DNA from: SB11 sp965249955 | GTDB lineage: Bacteria > Bacteroidota > Bacteroidia > UBA8524 | Length of the DNA stretch: 64,000 bases | Direction: 5' to 3' | Assembly (NCBI GenBank): GCA_965249955.1 | Contig: OZ252261.1 | Span: forward strand, 2,852,001-2,916,000 | Shown: positions 36,314 through 45,344 of the stretch, one piece after another | How the letters are laid out: each line of letters begins with the position of its first letter | How positions within the stretch are numbered: the first letter of the stretch is position 1 | Translations under genes and position numbers: made by a program | Notes under the pieces: generated by a model | The model's database searches: none | What the model was told of the DNA's origin: nothing | What the model saw: only the letters and a program-made list of their open reading frames with translations

Positions 36314-37753
36314 GTGCACATTATTGATATATTAATTTTTATAGTCTACATGCTAGTAATGTTGGGCATAGGATTTTTCTTTCTCAAGAAAAACAAAACT
36401 GCCGATGATTATTATGTTGGTGGGCGTTCTATGAGTAGTTGGCACGTAGGTTTATCAGTAGTAGCTACCGATGTAGGAGGTGGGTTTTCTGTTGGCTTAG
36501 GTGGCTTGGGCTTCACCATGGGGCTATCGGGCTCGTGGATGTTGTTTACTGGTTTGATAGGAGCATGGCTAAGTGCCGTGGTGCTTATACCCAAAGTAAG
36601 TAAGCTGTCAAAAAAAATTAACCTATACACATTTCCTCAAATATTTAAACACTATTATGGCCCTTGGGTAGCGCTATTGGCAGGAATAATATCGGCCATA
36701 GGCTATTTGGGTTTCACAAGCTCGCAACTATTGGCGGGGGCAAAACTAGCATCGGCTACTTTTTCAGATTTAAACCTAAACTCAGCACTATATATTATGG
36801 GCATTATAGCCGTGGTGTACACAGTAATGGGAGGCATAAAGGCGGTAATATATACCGATACTGTGCAGTGGATAATACTAATGGGGGGATTAATATTTAT
36901 AGGTATACCAATTGGCTACAATGCCATTGGCGGTTGGGAAACCATACAAGCCACCTTAGCTCCCGAGTTTTTATCGTTTACCAATATTAGCTGGCATCAA
37001 ATGGTAAACTGGGGCATTACCATAATACCTATTTGGTTTGTTGGCATGACTTTATACCAACGTATATACGCCTGTAAAGGTCAAAAAGAAGCACAAAAAG
37101 CGTGGTTTATAGCAGGCCTGTTTGAGTGGCCTATAATGGCCATAATGGGGGTAATGCTGGGTATGTTTTCTCGTGTGGCATTGCTGCAAGGTATGTTTGC
37201 ACACGAGGGCATAGTAGCCATTGGCGATATTGATGTAGAAATGGGTTTGCCCATGCTGCTAAAAACTATATTGCCCGTAGGGTTGATGGGGTTAATGATG
37301 TCGGCCTACTTTTCAGCCATACTTTCAACCGCCGATAGTTGCCTAATGGCAGCATCGGGTAATGTAGTAACCGATATAATAGAAAAATTTGTACCCTTAA
37401 AGCACAGTCAGTTACTACGCTTTTCGCAAGTAGCTACGCTTATTTTGGGCGCAATTGCATTAATAATAGCATCAGCTGTTACTAGTGTATTAGACTTAAT
37501 GCTGCAATCGTATGCCTTTATGGTATCGGGTTTATTTGTGCCCATTATTGGTGCCTTTTTCTGGAAAAGGAGTAGTTCTGTTGCTGCATTTGTAGCTATG
37601 TTGGTGGGAGGCACTACTACACTTATATTATTAGTAGCCGAAGTGAAACTTTTTGGCGTTTTAGATGCTAACTTTGTTGGCATTATAGCGGCTACCGTAT
37701 TCTTTATTATTTTATCATATCTATTTCCAAATAAAAAACAATTAGTAACATGA
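36314..37753 (+). CDS. Sodium:solute symporter (SSS family)
   Basis: A 479-residue transporter with about 13 membrane helices that uses a sodium gradient for uptake. The family start is YYVGGRSMSSW (33-43), followed by GFSVGLGG; a Gly/Ala-rich core lies at 110-140. The start is GTG, forced by an in-frame TAA directly before it. The substrate is not evident; the downstream racemase suggests an amino acid. It overlaps the acetyltransferase gene by 4 bases. Confidence 0.9.
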   Translation: MHIIDILIFIVYMLVMLGIGFFFLKKNKTADDYYVGGRSMSSWHVGLSVVATDVGGGFSVGLGGLGFTMGLSGSWMLFTGLIGAWLSAVVLIPKVSKLSKKINLYTFPQIFKHYYGPWVALLAGIISAIGYLGFTSSQLLAGAKLASATFSDLNLNSALYIMGIIAVVYTVMGGIKAVIYTDTVQWIILMGGLIFIGIPIGYNAIGGWETIQATLAPEFLSFTNISWHQMVNWGITIIPIWFVGMTLYQRIYACKGQKEAQKAWFIAGLFEWPIMAIMGVMLGMFSRVALLQGMFAHEGIVAIGDIDVEMGLPMLLKTILPVGLMGLMMSAYFSAILSTADSCLMAASGNVVTDIIEKFVPLKHSQLLRFSQVATLILGAIALIIASAVTSVLDLMLQSYAFMVSGLFVPIIGAFFWKRSSSVAAFVAMLVGGTTTLILLVAEVKLFGVLDANFVGIIAATVFFIILSYLFPNKKQLVT

Positions 37754-38190
37754 ATGTAACCTACATAGATGCAAATACAAATAGTAACAAACCATTTACC
37801 GATGCACAAATAGTGGCTTTTCTTCATACCCACCTCGACCAATATGGTGATGATAAAGAAAGTATAAGCCGTTGTTTAAATTTTGCTATGGAGCGAAACA
37901 ATGGTTTGGGAGGGTTTGCAGTAGTAGCCAGTGAAGGTGAAGAGATTATTGGTGCTGTTATAATAAACAAAACCGGTATGGGAGGCTATATACCCGAAAA
38001 TATTTTGGTATACATAGCTGCGCACCAAAAATATAGAGGCAAGGGAGTTGGCAGAGCTTTAATGGATGAAACCCTTAAACGTGCTGTAGGTGATATAGCC
38101 CTGCATGTGGAAAAAGACAATCCAGCCCGTTTTATGTACGAAAAATATGGGTTTACAAATCCGTATTTAGAAATGAGGCTTAAACGATAA
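37750..38190 (+). CDS. GNAT-family N-acetyltransferase
   Basis: A 146-residue acetyl-CoA-dependent acetyltransferase. The acetyl-CoA loop reads QKYRGKGVGRALMDE (about 97-111) and the C-terminal NPARFMYEKYGF is typical. Its start overlaps the symporter stop (ATGA), so translation is coupled. Its substrate may be the transported or racemised amino acid; that is inferred from context. Confidence 0.88.
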   Translation: MNVTYIDANTNSNKPFTDAQIVAFLHTHLDQYGDDKESISRCLNFAMERNNGLGGFAVVASEGEEIIGAVIINKTGMGGYIPENILVYIAAHQKYRGKGVGRALMDETLKRAVGDIALHVEKDNPARFMYEKYGFTNPYLEMRLKR

Positions 38191-38201
38191 CATGTATTAC
38201 T

Positions 38202-39275
38202 ATGGCATATTTGAAACTATATAAAAACAAGCTTGAGAAAAACTACAAGCATTTGGATAAACTGTTTACTAAAAATAATATTGAGTGGGCAGTAGTTTCA
38301 AAATTGTTATGCGGGCATAAAGATTACTTAGAGTTGCTGTTAAGCTTGGGTATGAAAGAGATTTGTGATGCGCGTTTATCAAATCTTCGTACAATAAAAA
38401 AAATCAATCCCAACGTACAAACTGTTTATATAAAACCTCCGGCAAAGCGAAGTATAGAAGGCATAGTGAAATATGCTGATGTGAGTTTTAATACCGAGCT
38501 GCAAACTATTAAATGGCTTTCAGAAGAAGCTGTGAAACAAAACCGTACCCATAAAGTTATCATAATGATAGAAATGGGCGACTTGCGCGAAGGGGTTGTA
38601 GGTGAAAACCTTATTGATTTTTATGAAAGCATTTTTAGGCTTCCCAATATAGAAATACGTGGGCTGGGTACCAACCTAAACTGCCTTAGCGGTGTTTTCC
38701 CTTCAGAAGATAAGCTGATACAACTGGGCTTGTACAAACAACTTATTGAAGCAAAGTTTAATAAAAAAATTCCTTGGGTAACGGGTGGCACATCAGTAGT
38801 GATACCCATGTTGCTGCGCAAAGTATTGCCCAAAAGCATAAACCACTTTAGGGTAGGCGAAACCTTATTTTTTGGTAATAATTTGGTTACCGAAGAACCT
38901 ATAAAGGGTATGGAGCCCGATGTATTTAAATTGTTTGCCGAAATTATTGAAATCGCCGAAAAGCCAATGGTACCTATTGGTGAGATGGGATTAAACCCAT
39001 CGGGTGAGGCTTTTGCGGTGAATGAGGAGGACTATGGCAAAACTACCCACCGAGCCTTGCTAGATTTGGGGGTGCTAGATATATCAAACCCACAATTTTT
39101 ATTGCCCGATGATGAAAATATTGAGGTAGTGGGCGCAAGTAGTGATATGATAGCGCTTGATTTGGGCGATAATTTTCAAGGCTATAAAGTAGGTGATGTG
39201 GTATCGTTTAGCCTAAAATATATGGGGGCTTTGCGGGTGCTAAACTCAACCTATGTAGAAAAAATAGTTGAGTAG
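38202..39275 (+). CDS. PLP-dependent amino-acid racemase (alanine/ornithine racemase-like)
   Basis: A 357-residue fold-type III PLP enzyme. The PLP lysine is Lys34 in VVSKLLCG. IEMGDLREGV and GTNLNCLSGVFPS match the ornithine racemase-like branch rather than classical Alr. It is the third gene of the symporter, acetyltransferase and racemase operon. Likely role: interconverting L and D forms of an imported amino acid. Substrate identity is inferred. Confidence 0.85.
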   Translation: MAYLKLYKNKLEKNYKHLDKLFTKNNIEWAVVSKLLCGHKDYLELLLSLGMKEICDARLSNLRTIKKINPNVQTVYIKPPAKRSIEGIVKYADVSFNTELQTIKWLSEEAVKQNRTHKVIIMIEMGDLREGVVGENLIDFYESIFRLPNIEIRGLGTNLNCLSGVFPSEDKLIQLGLYKQLIEAKFNKKIPWVTGGTSVVIPMLLRKVLPKSINHFRVGETLFFGNNLVTEEPIKGMEPDVFKLFAEIIEIAEKPMVPIGEMGLNPSGEAFAVNEEDYGKTTHRALLDLGVLDISNPQFLLPDDENIEVVGASSDMIALDLGDNFQGYKVGDVVSFSLKYMGALRVLNSTYVEKIVE

Positions 39276-40451
39276 TTAGTGGGCAACAACTACACGTATA
39301 CAACTGCTTTTACCACCAATAGTAGCTTTTAAAACATACAAGCCGTTTTCTAGCATACTTATATCGTACACGCTTTGTGGCGCGGTATAACGCAGTTGTT
39401 CACTACCCAACATATTATATATAACAACCTCTTCGGCCTGTTTATTTAAAGATATAAAGTTGCTGGCAGGGTTGGGGTACACTACCACGTTCAGCATACT
39501 TTCTATTTCTGATAGGCTTGTTGGTTTGGGCGGTAATATAGGTTTAGTGGTTAGTTTTTTCCAATCAAAAAAAGCATAAACAGGATAATGGTCTGATGTG
39601 GTATTGCTATAGTTAGTAATATAACTGCCTACACCATCAAACACCTTAGCCGATGATGAAATGTAAAAACTATCAATACTTTTGGCCAACAAAATATGGT
39701 CAATCATACCACCACCAAAAGCATACGATCGTTTGCCTGCATCGCTCAGCGGCTTAGTAGCAAATTGGTAGCCATCATCTAATAATTGTTGGTATGGGGT
39801 TTGGAGATTGTTGAAAATAGATTTATTTAAATCGTCGTTCCAATCGCCCAAAACAATACATTTTTTACCTTGCAAATCTTGCTCAATATAAGTTTTAAGA
39901 TAGTCTGCCGCTGCTTTTCGCCTATTGTAAGCCTCTTGTTTTGAGGCGGTATTGCCTGTATTGGCTTTCATGTGAACTACTATAAAATATAGCGTGTCGG
40001 TTTTATCGCCGCCAATGGTTTGTAAGGCAACTTGCAAAGGTGGCCGAGTGGCAAACTCGTAATTGGCATATTGCAGCAATATATTTTTTGATAGGGAAGG
40101 GATAATCTCAAACATACTTTTCTTATAAAAGAAGCACATTTTTTGTGTTGCCTGAAATGTTGAGTTTAGCGCACCGTATTTTGAGAACAAAAAATCGCTT
40201 AGATTAAAAAAAGTATTGCCATTGCTCATTTCTTGCAGGGCTATTACATCAAAATCTGTTTGGGCAATAAGGTTTTTAACATTATTGTATTGCAGGTTTT
40301 CATCTGTTGGCCCATAACCACTTTCGCCCAGCCATTCCACATTCCATGTAGCTACATCCAACAAAGTATCATTGCCTAGTTTGGGTACTTGTGCAGATAT
40401 AGGAATCCATAGAAGTAGAGCAATAAAACTTAATATATTTTGAAGACGCAT
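39276..40451 (-). CDS. Secreted endonuclease/exonuclease/phosphatase-fold protein with T9SS tail
   Basis: About 391 residues from ATG 40451. The frame extends 14 codons upstream, but a -7 element TACCTTTG (40477-40470) lies inside that extension, and the later start gives a clean signal peptide ending PISAQ. The nuclease domain shows ATWNVEWLG, DVIALQEM, GDWND and SDHYPV, the DNase I-fold motifs. A C-terminal type A sorting domain (YPNPASNF to the end) targets it to the Por system. It is an extracellular nuclease or phosphodiesterase. Its stop adjoins the racemase stop. Confidence 0.88.
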   Translation of the reverse strand: MRLQNILSFIALLLWIPISAQVPKLGNDTLLDVATWNVEWLGESGYGPTDENLQYNNVKNLIAQTDFDVIALQEMSNGNTFFNLSDFLFSKYGALNSTFQATQKMCFFYKKSMFEIIPSLSKNILLQYANYEFATRPPLQVALQTIGGDKTDTLYFIVVHMKANTGNTASKQEAYNRRKAAADYLKTYIEQDLQGKKCIVLGDWNDDLNKSIFNNLQTPYQQLLDDGYQFATKPLSDAGKRSYAFGGGMIDHILLAKSIDSFYISSSAKVFDGVGSYITNYSNTTSDHYPVYAFFDWKKLTTKPILPPKPTSLSEIESMLNVVVYPNPASNFISLNKQAEEVVIYNMLGSEQLRYTAPQSVYDISMLENGLYVLKATIGGKSSCIRVVVAH

Positions 40452-40499
40452 GACCAAATGGTTAAAGTGCAAAGGTAAAGCTAAGTATGGCAAACCTAG

Positions 40500-40886
40500 T
40501 TAGAAATGGAAAGCAATTCTTAAAGCCCAAAATAGTAATACTATAACAAGTACTATATAAGTAGCGTATAAACCGTATAGTTGTTTGCGAATTTTTAGCA
40601 CATAAACTTTTGATTTATCAGCCACATACTCAATCCATAAGCCTAATACTATGTATGGCAGAAAAAGTACTAATAAGAAGTTTTCTTGCGCTGCGTGTGC
40701 AATATCAAAATTTAGCAAATGATGTATGCCGCGTTGCGAACCACAACCGGGGCATTTAATATTGGTGAGAGCGTATAGGGGGCATTTTGGGAAAAAACTG
40801 TGGTGTGATGGGTTGTAGGTTTTGTATACTACTCCCAATACAACCACAATGGCAAGCACCAATAGTATTTTAACCTTTTTAAACAA
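40500..40886 (-). CDS. DUF2752 membrane protein
   Basis: About 128 residues from TTG 40886, which follows the stop of the CD225 gene by 2 bases; the longer frame to 40988 lies wholly within that gene. The hallmark is FPKCPLYALTNIKCPGCGSQR, a Cys-rich loop, followed by three hydrophobic helices. The function is unknown. In Bacteroidota this family is often next to CD225 or TM2 proteins, as here. Confidence 0.8.
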   Translation of the reverse strand: MFKKVKILLVLAIVVVLGVVYKTYNPSHHSFFPKCPLYALTNIKCPGCGSQRGIHHLLNFDIAHAAQENFLLVLFLPYIVLGLWIEYVADKSKVYVLKIRKQLYGLYATYIVLVIVLLFWALRIAFHF

Positions 40887-40888
40887 AT

Positions 40889-41215
40889 TTAGTGTGCGCC
40901 GGCAGAAGCTGCAAAAACGCCTATAATGATAACAAAGTAAACAACGTAGAATAAGAAATACAGAGTGGCAATGCCTATACCAACCCAAAAAGCAATTTTA
41001 GTCCAACGTTCAGCATCTTTTGATGCCCTTTGTGCTGCTTCAATTTGCCCCATATAGTATAGTGAGTCGACTTTTGAAGCATGAACAATGCCCACAATGC
41101 CAAAAGGCAAGCAGCAAAAGATTGTAGCTAATATTGATTCAGTAAGCCAATTTTTTGGTGGTAGCGGTCTTTGTATAGGCCCTTGCTGTATAGGGGGTTG
41201 TTGTGTATGTTCCAT
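40889..41215 (-). CDS. CD225/dispanin family protein (copy 2)
   Basis: About 108 residues from ATG 41215 (MEHTQQPP); a longer frame exists but lacks family similarity upstream. The pattern is a Pro-rich N-terminus, the helix CCLPFGIVGIVHASKV, then an A-rich amphipathic stretch (AAQRASKDAERW) and a second membrane helix. In eukaryotes the family includes IFITM proteins; bacterial roles are unknown. It is a paralogue of the next upstream gene. Confidence 0.85.
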   Translation of the reverse strand: MEHTQQPPIQQGPIQRPLPPKNWLTESILATIFCCLPFGIVGIVHASKVDSLYYMGQIEAAQRASKDAERWTKIAFWVGIGIATLYFLFYVVYFVIIIGVFAASAGAH

Positions 41216-41282
41216 AAATATAAAAACATAGCCATGCACGGGAATGTGCCATACATGGCTATATAATTTAATGCTAAAAAAA

Positions 41283-41576
41283 TTAGTATCCGCCCGAACC
41301 GGCAGCACCTATTAATGCGGCACCCATAACTAGCCACAGTATTAAATATACCACTAGTATACCTATGCCAACAAAAAAGCCAATTTTAGTCCATTTTTTT
41401 GCATCAGCAGCGGCGCGGTTTGCTCCTTCAATATCACCACCAAAAAATAGCTTTTCTACTTTTGTAGCATTAATAATACCTACAATGCCCAAAGGCAAGC
41501 AGCATAAAATTGTTACTAATATTGACTCGATAAGCCAATTTTTTGGAGGTGTTTGTGGGGTTGTTTGGTTTTCCAT
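41283..41576 (-). CDS. CD225/dispanin family protein (copy 1)
   Basis: About 97 residues from ATG 41576 (MENQTTPQ). It shares PKNWL(I/T)ESIL, CCLP(L/F)GIVGI and AAADAKKWTKI with copy 2, so the two arose by tandem duplication. There are two membrane helices. The function is unknown in bacteria. The order copy 1, copy 2, DUF2752 suggests one transcript. Confidence 0.85.
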   Translation of the reverse strand: MENQTTPQTPPKNWLIESILVTILCCLPLGIVGIINATKVEKLFFGGDIEGANRAAADAKKWTKIGFFVGIGILVVYLILWLVMGAALIGAAGSGGY

Positions 41577-41696
41577 AATTTTGTAATTGATTTTTAGGTT
41601 ATTCAAAAATAATTTTTTTTTGCACTTTACATATTAAATTTTTGTGTTGAAATAGAAGTTTGCATCAAACAAATTGTAAAATGATATGGCAATGTG

Positions 41697-41727
41697 TTTG
41701 ATATTATATAGAAGTTTGATATCTTTG
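41697..41727 (+). promoter_or_regulatory. Promoter of rplU-rpmA
   Basis: TTTG (41697-41700) and TATCTTTG (41720-41727) are separated by exactly 19 bases, the Bacteroidota sigma-ABfr consensus. The predicted leader is about 15-20 bases. Confidence 0.85.
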
Positions 41728-41749
41728 CCGTCCTTAAAAAAATTAAGTG

Positions 41750-42064
41750 ATGTACGCAATAGTAGAAATAGCCGGTCAGCAGTTTAAAGTGGAGAAAGAC
41801 CAAACTCTTTATGTACACCGTTTTAACGATAATAAAGTTGGAGATAGCTTAGCTTTTGAAAACGTATTGTTAGTTGATAACGATGGTAGTATAAAAGTAG
41901 GAGCCCCCACTGTTGAAGGCGCAAAAGTAACCGCCAAAGTGTTGGAACACTTAAAAGGCGACAAAGTGATTGTGTTTAAAAAGAAACGCCGTAAAGGCTA
42001 TCAAAAACAAAACGGTCACCGTCAACAATTTACCAAAATTAAGATTGAGGGCATCACCGCCTAA
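41750..42064 (+). CDS. rplU: 50S ribosomal protein L21
   Basis: A 104-residue ribosomal protein with MYAIVEIAGQQFKVEKDQ at the start and KKRRKGYQKQNGHRQQ near the C-terminus, the L21 signature. The ATG at 41750 is preferred over a GTG one codon upstream. It is first in the rplU-rpmA operon. Confidence 0.97.
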   Translation: MYAIVEIAGQQFKVEKDQTLYVHRFNDNKVGDSLAFENVLLVDNDGSIKVGAPTVEGAKVTAKVLEHLKGDKVIVFKKKRRKGYQKQNGHRQQFTKIKIEGITA

Positions 42065-42102
42065 TTTTTTGTTTAACTGTTTAACATTTAAAGTATAATA
42101 CA

Positions 42103-42456
42103 ATGGCTCATAAAAAAGGTGCCGGTAGTTCGAAAAACGGTCGCGAATCGCATAGTAAACGCCTTGGCGTTAAAATATTCGGTGGTCAATCAATTATCGC
42201 CGGTAATATAATAGTAAGGCAACGTGGTACTAAACACCACCCTTCTGAAAACGTAGGTATTGGTAAAGACCATACTTTGTTTGCTTTGGTTGATGGTACA
42301 GTAGTATTTAAGAAACGTAAAGACAATCGTTCTTTTGTTTCTGTAGAACCAATTAAAGAAGCAGTAGTTGCAGAAGCTCCTGCAAAAGCAGCTAAAAAAG
42401 CAAAAGCACCAGTAGCAGAAGCTGCTGCTGAAGCACCTGCTAGTACTGAAGAATAA
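42103..42456 (+). CDS. rpmA: 50S ribosomal protein L27
   Basis: A 117-residue protein. MAHKKGAGSSKNGRES and RQRGTKHHP are the L27 signatures; there is no extra N-terminal cleavage extension. About 30 Ala/Lys/Glu-rich residues extend the C-terminus beyond the usual 85-90 residues. The intrinsic terminator lies 22 bases beyond the stop. Confidence 0.97.
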   Translation: MAHKKGAGSSKNGRESHSKRLGVKIFGGQSIIAGNIIVRQRGTKHHPSENVGIGKDHTLFALVDGTVVFKKRKDNRSFVSVEPIKEAVVAEAPAKAAKKAKAPVAEAAAEAPASTEE

Positions 42457-42478
42457 GCGTTTTTAATAAACCTATACA

Positions 42479-42507
42479 GCCCCGCAATTTTTTGTGGGGC
42501 TTTTTTT
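42479..42507 (+). terminator. Intrinsic terminator of rplU-rpmA
   Basis: GCCCCGCA (42479-42486) pairs with TGTGGGGC (42493-42500) with one G-U wobble, followed by seven T residues. It overlaps the last bases of the converging gene. Confidence 0.9.
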
Positions 42508-43384
42508 ATTTCAGTTGAAGGTGAATATGATCGTCGTGCCTAATCGAGTGGCATCCTTGAAATTTTAGTTTAGAATTCTTTAGCCCTAATCTGTTTGCTA
42601 AATGCGGCTCAATAAAAACTTTTTCAACTTCCTTATCCTTAAGTATTCGTGCTAATAACAGCTTTGTTGTAGCTTCATCAAAGGCATAATTATCTTTTCT
42701 AAAATGCCCCATTAGTTTTTGTATAACGCTGTATTGCCAATATCCTTTTTTGCTACATATATCAGCTTGGTTAACTTCACTAGAAAGTGCAGGTTCGCCA
42801 ACTCCATACCCAATAGGAGAGGGGCTGCCGTGTTGTTGTCCCCCATTGGCTTTCTTGTAATAAAAAGCGATATCAACCTTTTTACCATTGTTATGGCTTA
42901 GGTGTGGCAATAACGGAAAGCCATTGATAAACGGAAAGTTGGCATCTAAATAATAAGTAATAGCTCCACTTTTTGTGCTGATGGATTGTGAGTTAATTAG
43001 TAGAATATTGTTAAGTGCAGGGGTAACATAGTGCCTGTTGCACAAGTAGGTTAATGCCGTAGCAGGTTTTAATGTAGCTGATGCTGCAACGGGTGTAGGT
43101 AAAGGAGTACGTCCAAATACTTTTGCCAACGGTGGAACAATAATAAATGTGGCAAATAGGTACAATAAAATAAACGAAGTACTTTTTGTAAGTACTTGCA
43201 AAGCCCTGTGCTGTATTTTTTTGTGTATGAAATTAAAAAGTGGAAAGCAAAGAAGGTAAACAATACCACCTATTTGTGTGATGATAGTAAGTGCAAAAAC
43301 TACAAATATATGGGTAACAACGCGCAGAAGTGTATACCAAAACCGTTTTGGTAAATTATCAGTTATTAGCGTTGTGTTTTCCAA
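42506..43384 (-). CDS. Membrane-anchored LAS-type (MepA/M74-like) peptidase homologue
   Basis: A 292-residue protein. About three hydrophobic helices (20-95) are followed by a domain with LAS metallopeptidase features: HNNGKKVDIAF (His164, Asp171), a VFIEPH segment (256-261) and HDDHIHLQL (His283, His286, His288). These fit the zinc ligands of MepA-type murein endopeptidases, so cell-wall hydrolysis is likely. It overlaps the WG-repeat gene by 19 bases and is the last gene of the prenyl synthase operon. Confidence 0.65.
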   Translation of the reverse strand: MENTTLITDNLPKRFWYTLLRVVTHIFVVFALTIITQIGGIVYLLCFPLFNFIHKKIQHRALQVLTKSTSFILLYLFATFIIVPPLAKVFGRTPLPTPVAASATLKPATALTYLCNRHYVTPALNNILLINSQSISTKSGAITYYLDANFPFINGFPLLPHLSHNNGKKVDIAFYYKKANGGQQHGSPSPIGYGVGEPALSSEVNQADICSKKGYWQYSVIQKLMGHFRKDNYAFDEATTKLLLARILKDKEVEKVFIEPHLANRLGLKNSKLKFQGCHSIRHDDHIHLQLK

Positions 43385-44268
43385 ATAAACTCACCTTTGG
43401 TGTTTATATAACCCAATATATCACCTTTTTCCACCCAAGCATAATTATGGCGAAAACGTGCTCCACGGTTAAACTGAATAGCTATTGCCATTTCTCCTTT
43501 TGTATTTATAAAACCCCAATAAGCATTTCTTTCTACACTTGCTAAACCATTGGTACTGAAACCAAAGGCACTGCTGTATTGGTATGGAATAACAACTTCT
43601 CCCTTTTTATTAATAAACCCCCACTTGTTGTCTTTTCGCACAGGGGCAAGTCCGAGCTCAAAGTTTCCTGCACGTTCAAAGCTATCATTAATAACTTGTT
43701 CGCCTTTTAGGTTTATAAATTTCCAAGCACCGCCTAGTTTTTCTTGCGTGGCAAGTACACCTTCGTTTACCATAGTTAGGTCTTGGTATAGTGGAGCAAT
43801 AACCCACTCACCTTTTTTATTTATAATACCCCATTTACCTTTTTGTGATGCTTGGGCATAACCTTCATTAAACTCATAGCAAAGGCTGTATTGTGGTTCT
43901 ATAGCCCAGTTACCATCTTTATTTATATAGCCCCATTTGCCTTTTTGCTGCACCCTTGCCAAACCTTCTGTAAAATCGCCTGCGGCATCAAACATGGTGG
44001 GTATGGTAATATCCATATTATCATTAATAAAGGCATAGCGGTAGCGGTTGTTACTAATTTGAACCACACTGGCCACTCCCTCACTAAATTGGCTACCCAT
44101 TTGAAACAATGAAGGTATAACACTTTGTCCGTTTGTATCTATATAGCCCACTTTGCCATCAACAATTACCATTAGTAAACGGGCATCGTTAAACAAGCTA
44201 CTATCGCTTTGTGCTTTAAGGCCCAAGGTGCTTATAAATAAAAGAGCTATTAGGGTAATTTTTTTCAT
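43366..44268 (-). CDS. Secreted WG-repeat protein
   Basis: A 300-residue protein with a signal peptide (1-19, LGLKAQ) and eight WG-type repeats of about 25-35 residues (for example KWGYINKDGNWAIEPQY), forming a probable beta-propeller or beta-hairpin array. WG-repeat proteins usually mediate binding; no enzyme motif is seen. It follows the prenyl synthase gene by 16 bases. Confidence 0.88.
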   Translation of the reverse strand: MKKITLIALLFISTLGLKAQSDSSLFNDARLLMVIVDGKVGYIDTNGQSVIPSLFQMGSQFSEGVASVVQISNNRYRYAFINDNMDITIPTMFDAAGDFTEGLARVQQKGKWGYINKDGNWAIEPQYSLCYEFNEGYAQASQKGKWGIINKKGEWVIAPLYQDLTMVNEGVLATQEKLGGAWKFINLKGEQVINDSFERAGNFELGLAPVRKDNKWGFINKKGEVVIPYQYSSAFGFSTNGLASVERNAYWGFINTKGEMAIAIQFNRGARFRHNYAWVEKGDILGYINTKGEFIWKTQR

Positions 44269-44284
44269 AGTATAAAACTAATTA

Positions 44285-45259
44285 TTAGCTAACACGGGTG
44301 CGTATCCACTCACAAAAATCGTGAAGGTATTTTTTATTTTCGGTAGGTATTTCTATTTCTTCAAGCAATTGGTATGCCGCTGTAAAATAGCTTTCGCTTT
44401 TTTGGGTAGCTGTTTCTTTAATATTTAGTTGGTTGTAAATATCCATAACAGCATCTACCTTTTGTTTAGGGATAAAATCGTCAACCGTTAGCCAACGATT
44501 AAGTTGGTTTTTAGCTTCGCCGTCTGCTAGTTCAAGGGCTTTTATAAGCAAATAGGTTTTTTTGTTACTTATAATATCGCCACCTACTTGTTTACCTACT
44601 TTGTCTTGCTCGCCAAAAACATCTAAAATATCATCCATTAACTGAAAACCTATGCCTACCATTTGTCCAAACTGATAGATGTTTTTTTGTTGCAAAGGGT
44701 TTGCACCTGCTACTATTGCACCCATTTGTAGGGCACAACCAAGTAGCACGGCAGTTTTTAGGCGTATCATTTCTATGTACTCATCGGCGGTTACTTTTTC
44801 ACGACTTTCAAAGTTCATATCCAGTTGTTGTCCTTCGCATACTTCAATGGCTGTTTGATTGAATACATCGAGCAAAGGATTTTGATATTTGAGTTCGGCT
44901 TGACGCACTAGGTTAATGGCCTTTATCAGCATTAAATCGCCTGAAAGAATTGCTGTAGGTTCATTCCACTTGACGTGTACCGTAGGTTTGCCACGACGTA
45001 TAGGAGCTACATCCATAATGTCGTCGTGTATTAAGGTGAAGTTGTGAAATACTTCTACTCCAAGTGCCTGCTTTGCTGCGGTATCAATAGTACCGCCAAA
45101 TAGCTCGCACCCCATAAGGGTAAGCACAGGCCGCATACGTTTACCGCCAAGGGTAAGTATATAGTTTAATGGGTCGTAAAGGTTTTGTGGAATGCCAGCA
45201 AACGGATGTTGCTGTATTAACGTATTGGTGTAGGCTAGATATTCAGGATATGGGCGCAT
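44285..45259 (-). CDS. Polyprenyl (geranylgeranyl/octaprenyl-type) diphosphate synthase
   Basis: A 324-residue trans-prenyltransferase. GGKRMRP precedes the first Asp-rich motif in LIHDDIMD, and the second is QLMDDILD. It makes all-trans prenyl diphosphates for quinones or other isoprenoids; chain length cannot be read from the sequence alone. A -7 element TATATTTG (45271-45264) lies four bases before the ATG, so the mRNA should be leaderless. Confidence 0.93.
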   Translation of the reverse strand: MRPYPEYLAYTNTLIQQHPFAGIPQNLYDPLNYILTLGGKRMRPVLTLMGCELFGGTIDTAAKQALGVEVFHNFTLIHDDIMDVAPIRRGKPTVHVKWNEPTAILSGDLMLIKAINLVRQAELKYQNPLLDVFNQTAIEVCEGQQLDMNFESREKVTADEYIEMIRLKTAVLLGCALQMGAIVAGANPLQQKNIYQFGQMVGIGFQLMDDILDVFGEQDKVGKQVGGDIISNKKTYLLIKALELADGEAKNQLNRWLTVDDFIPKQKVDAVMDIYNQLNIKETATQKSESYFTAAYQLLEEIEIPTENKKYLHDFCEWIRTRVS

Positions 45260-45344
45260 GGGGCAAATATAGCTAATGTGCTAATTTGCCAATATGCTAA
45301 TGCGTTTAATTAACACATTAGCATAGTAGTAAATTGTATTATGG

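Noticed and set aside
40887..40988. N-terminal extension of the DUF2752 protein
   Set aside because: It lies entirely inside the CD225 gene in another frame; TTG 40886 gives the expected protein length.
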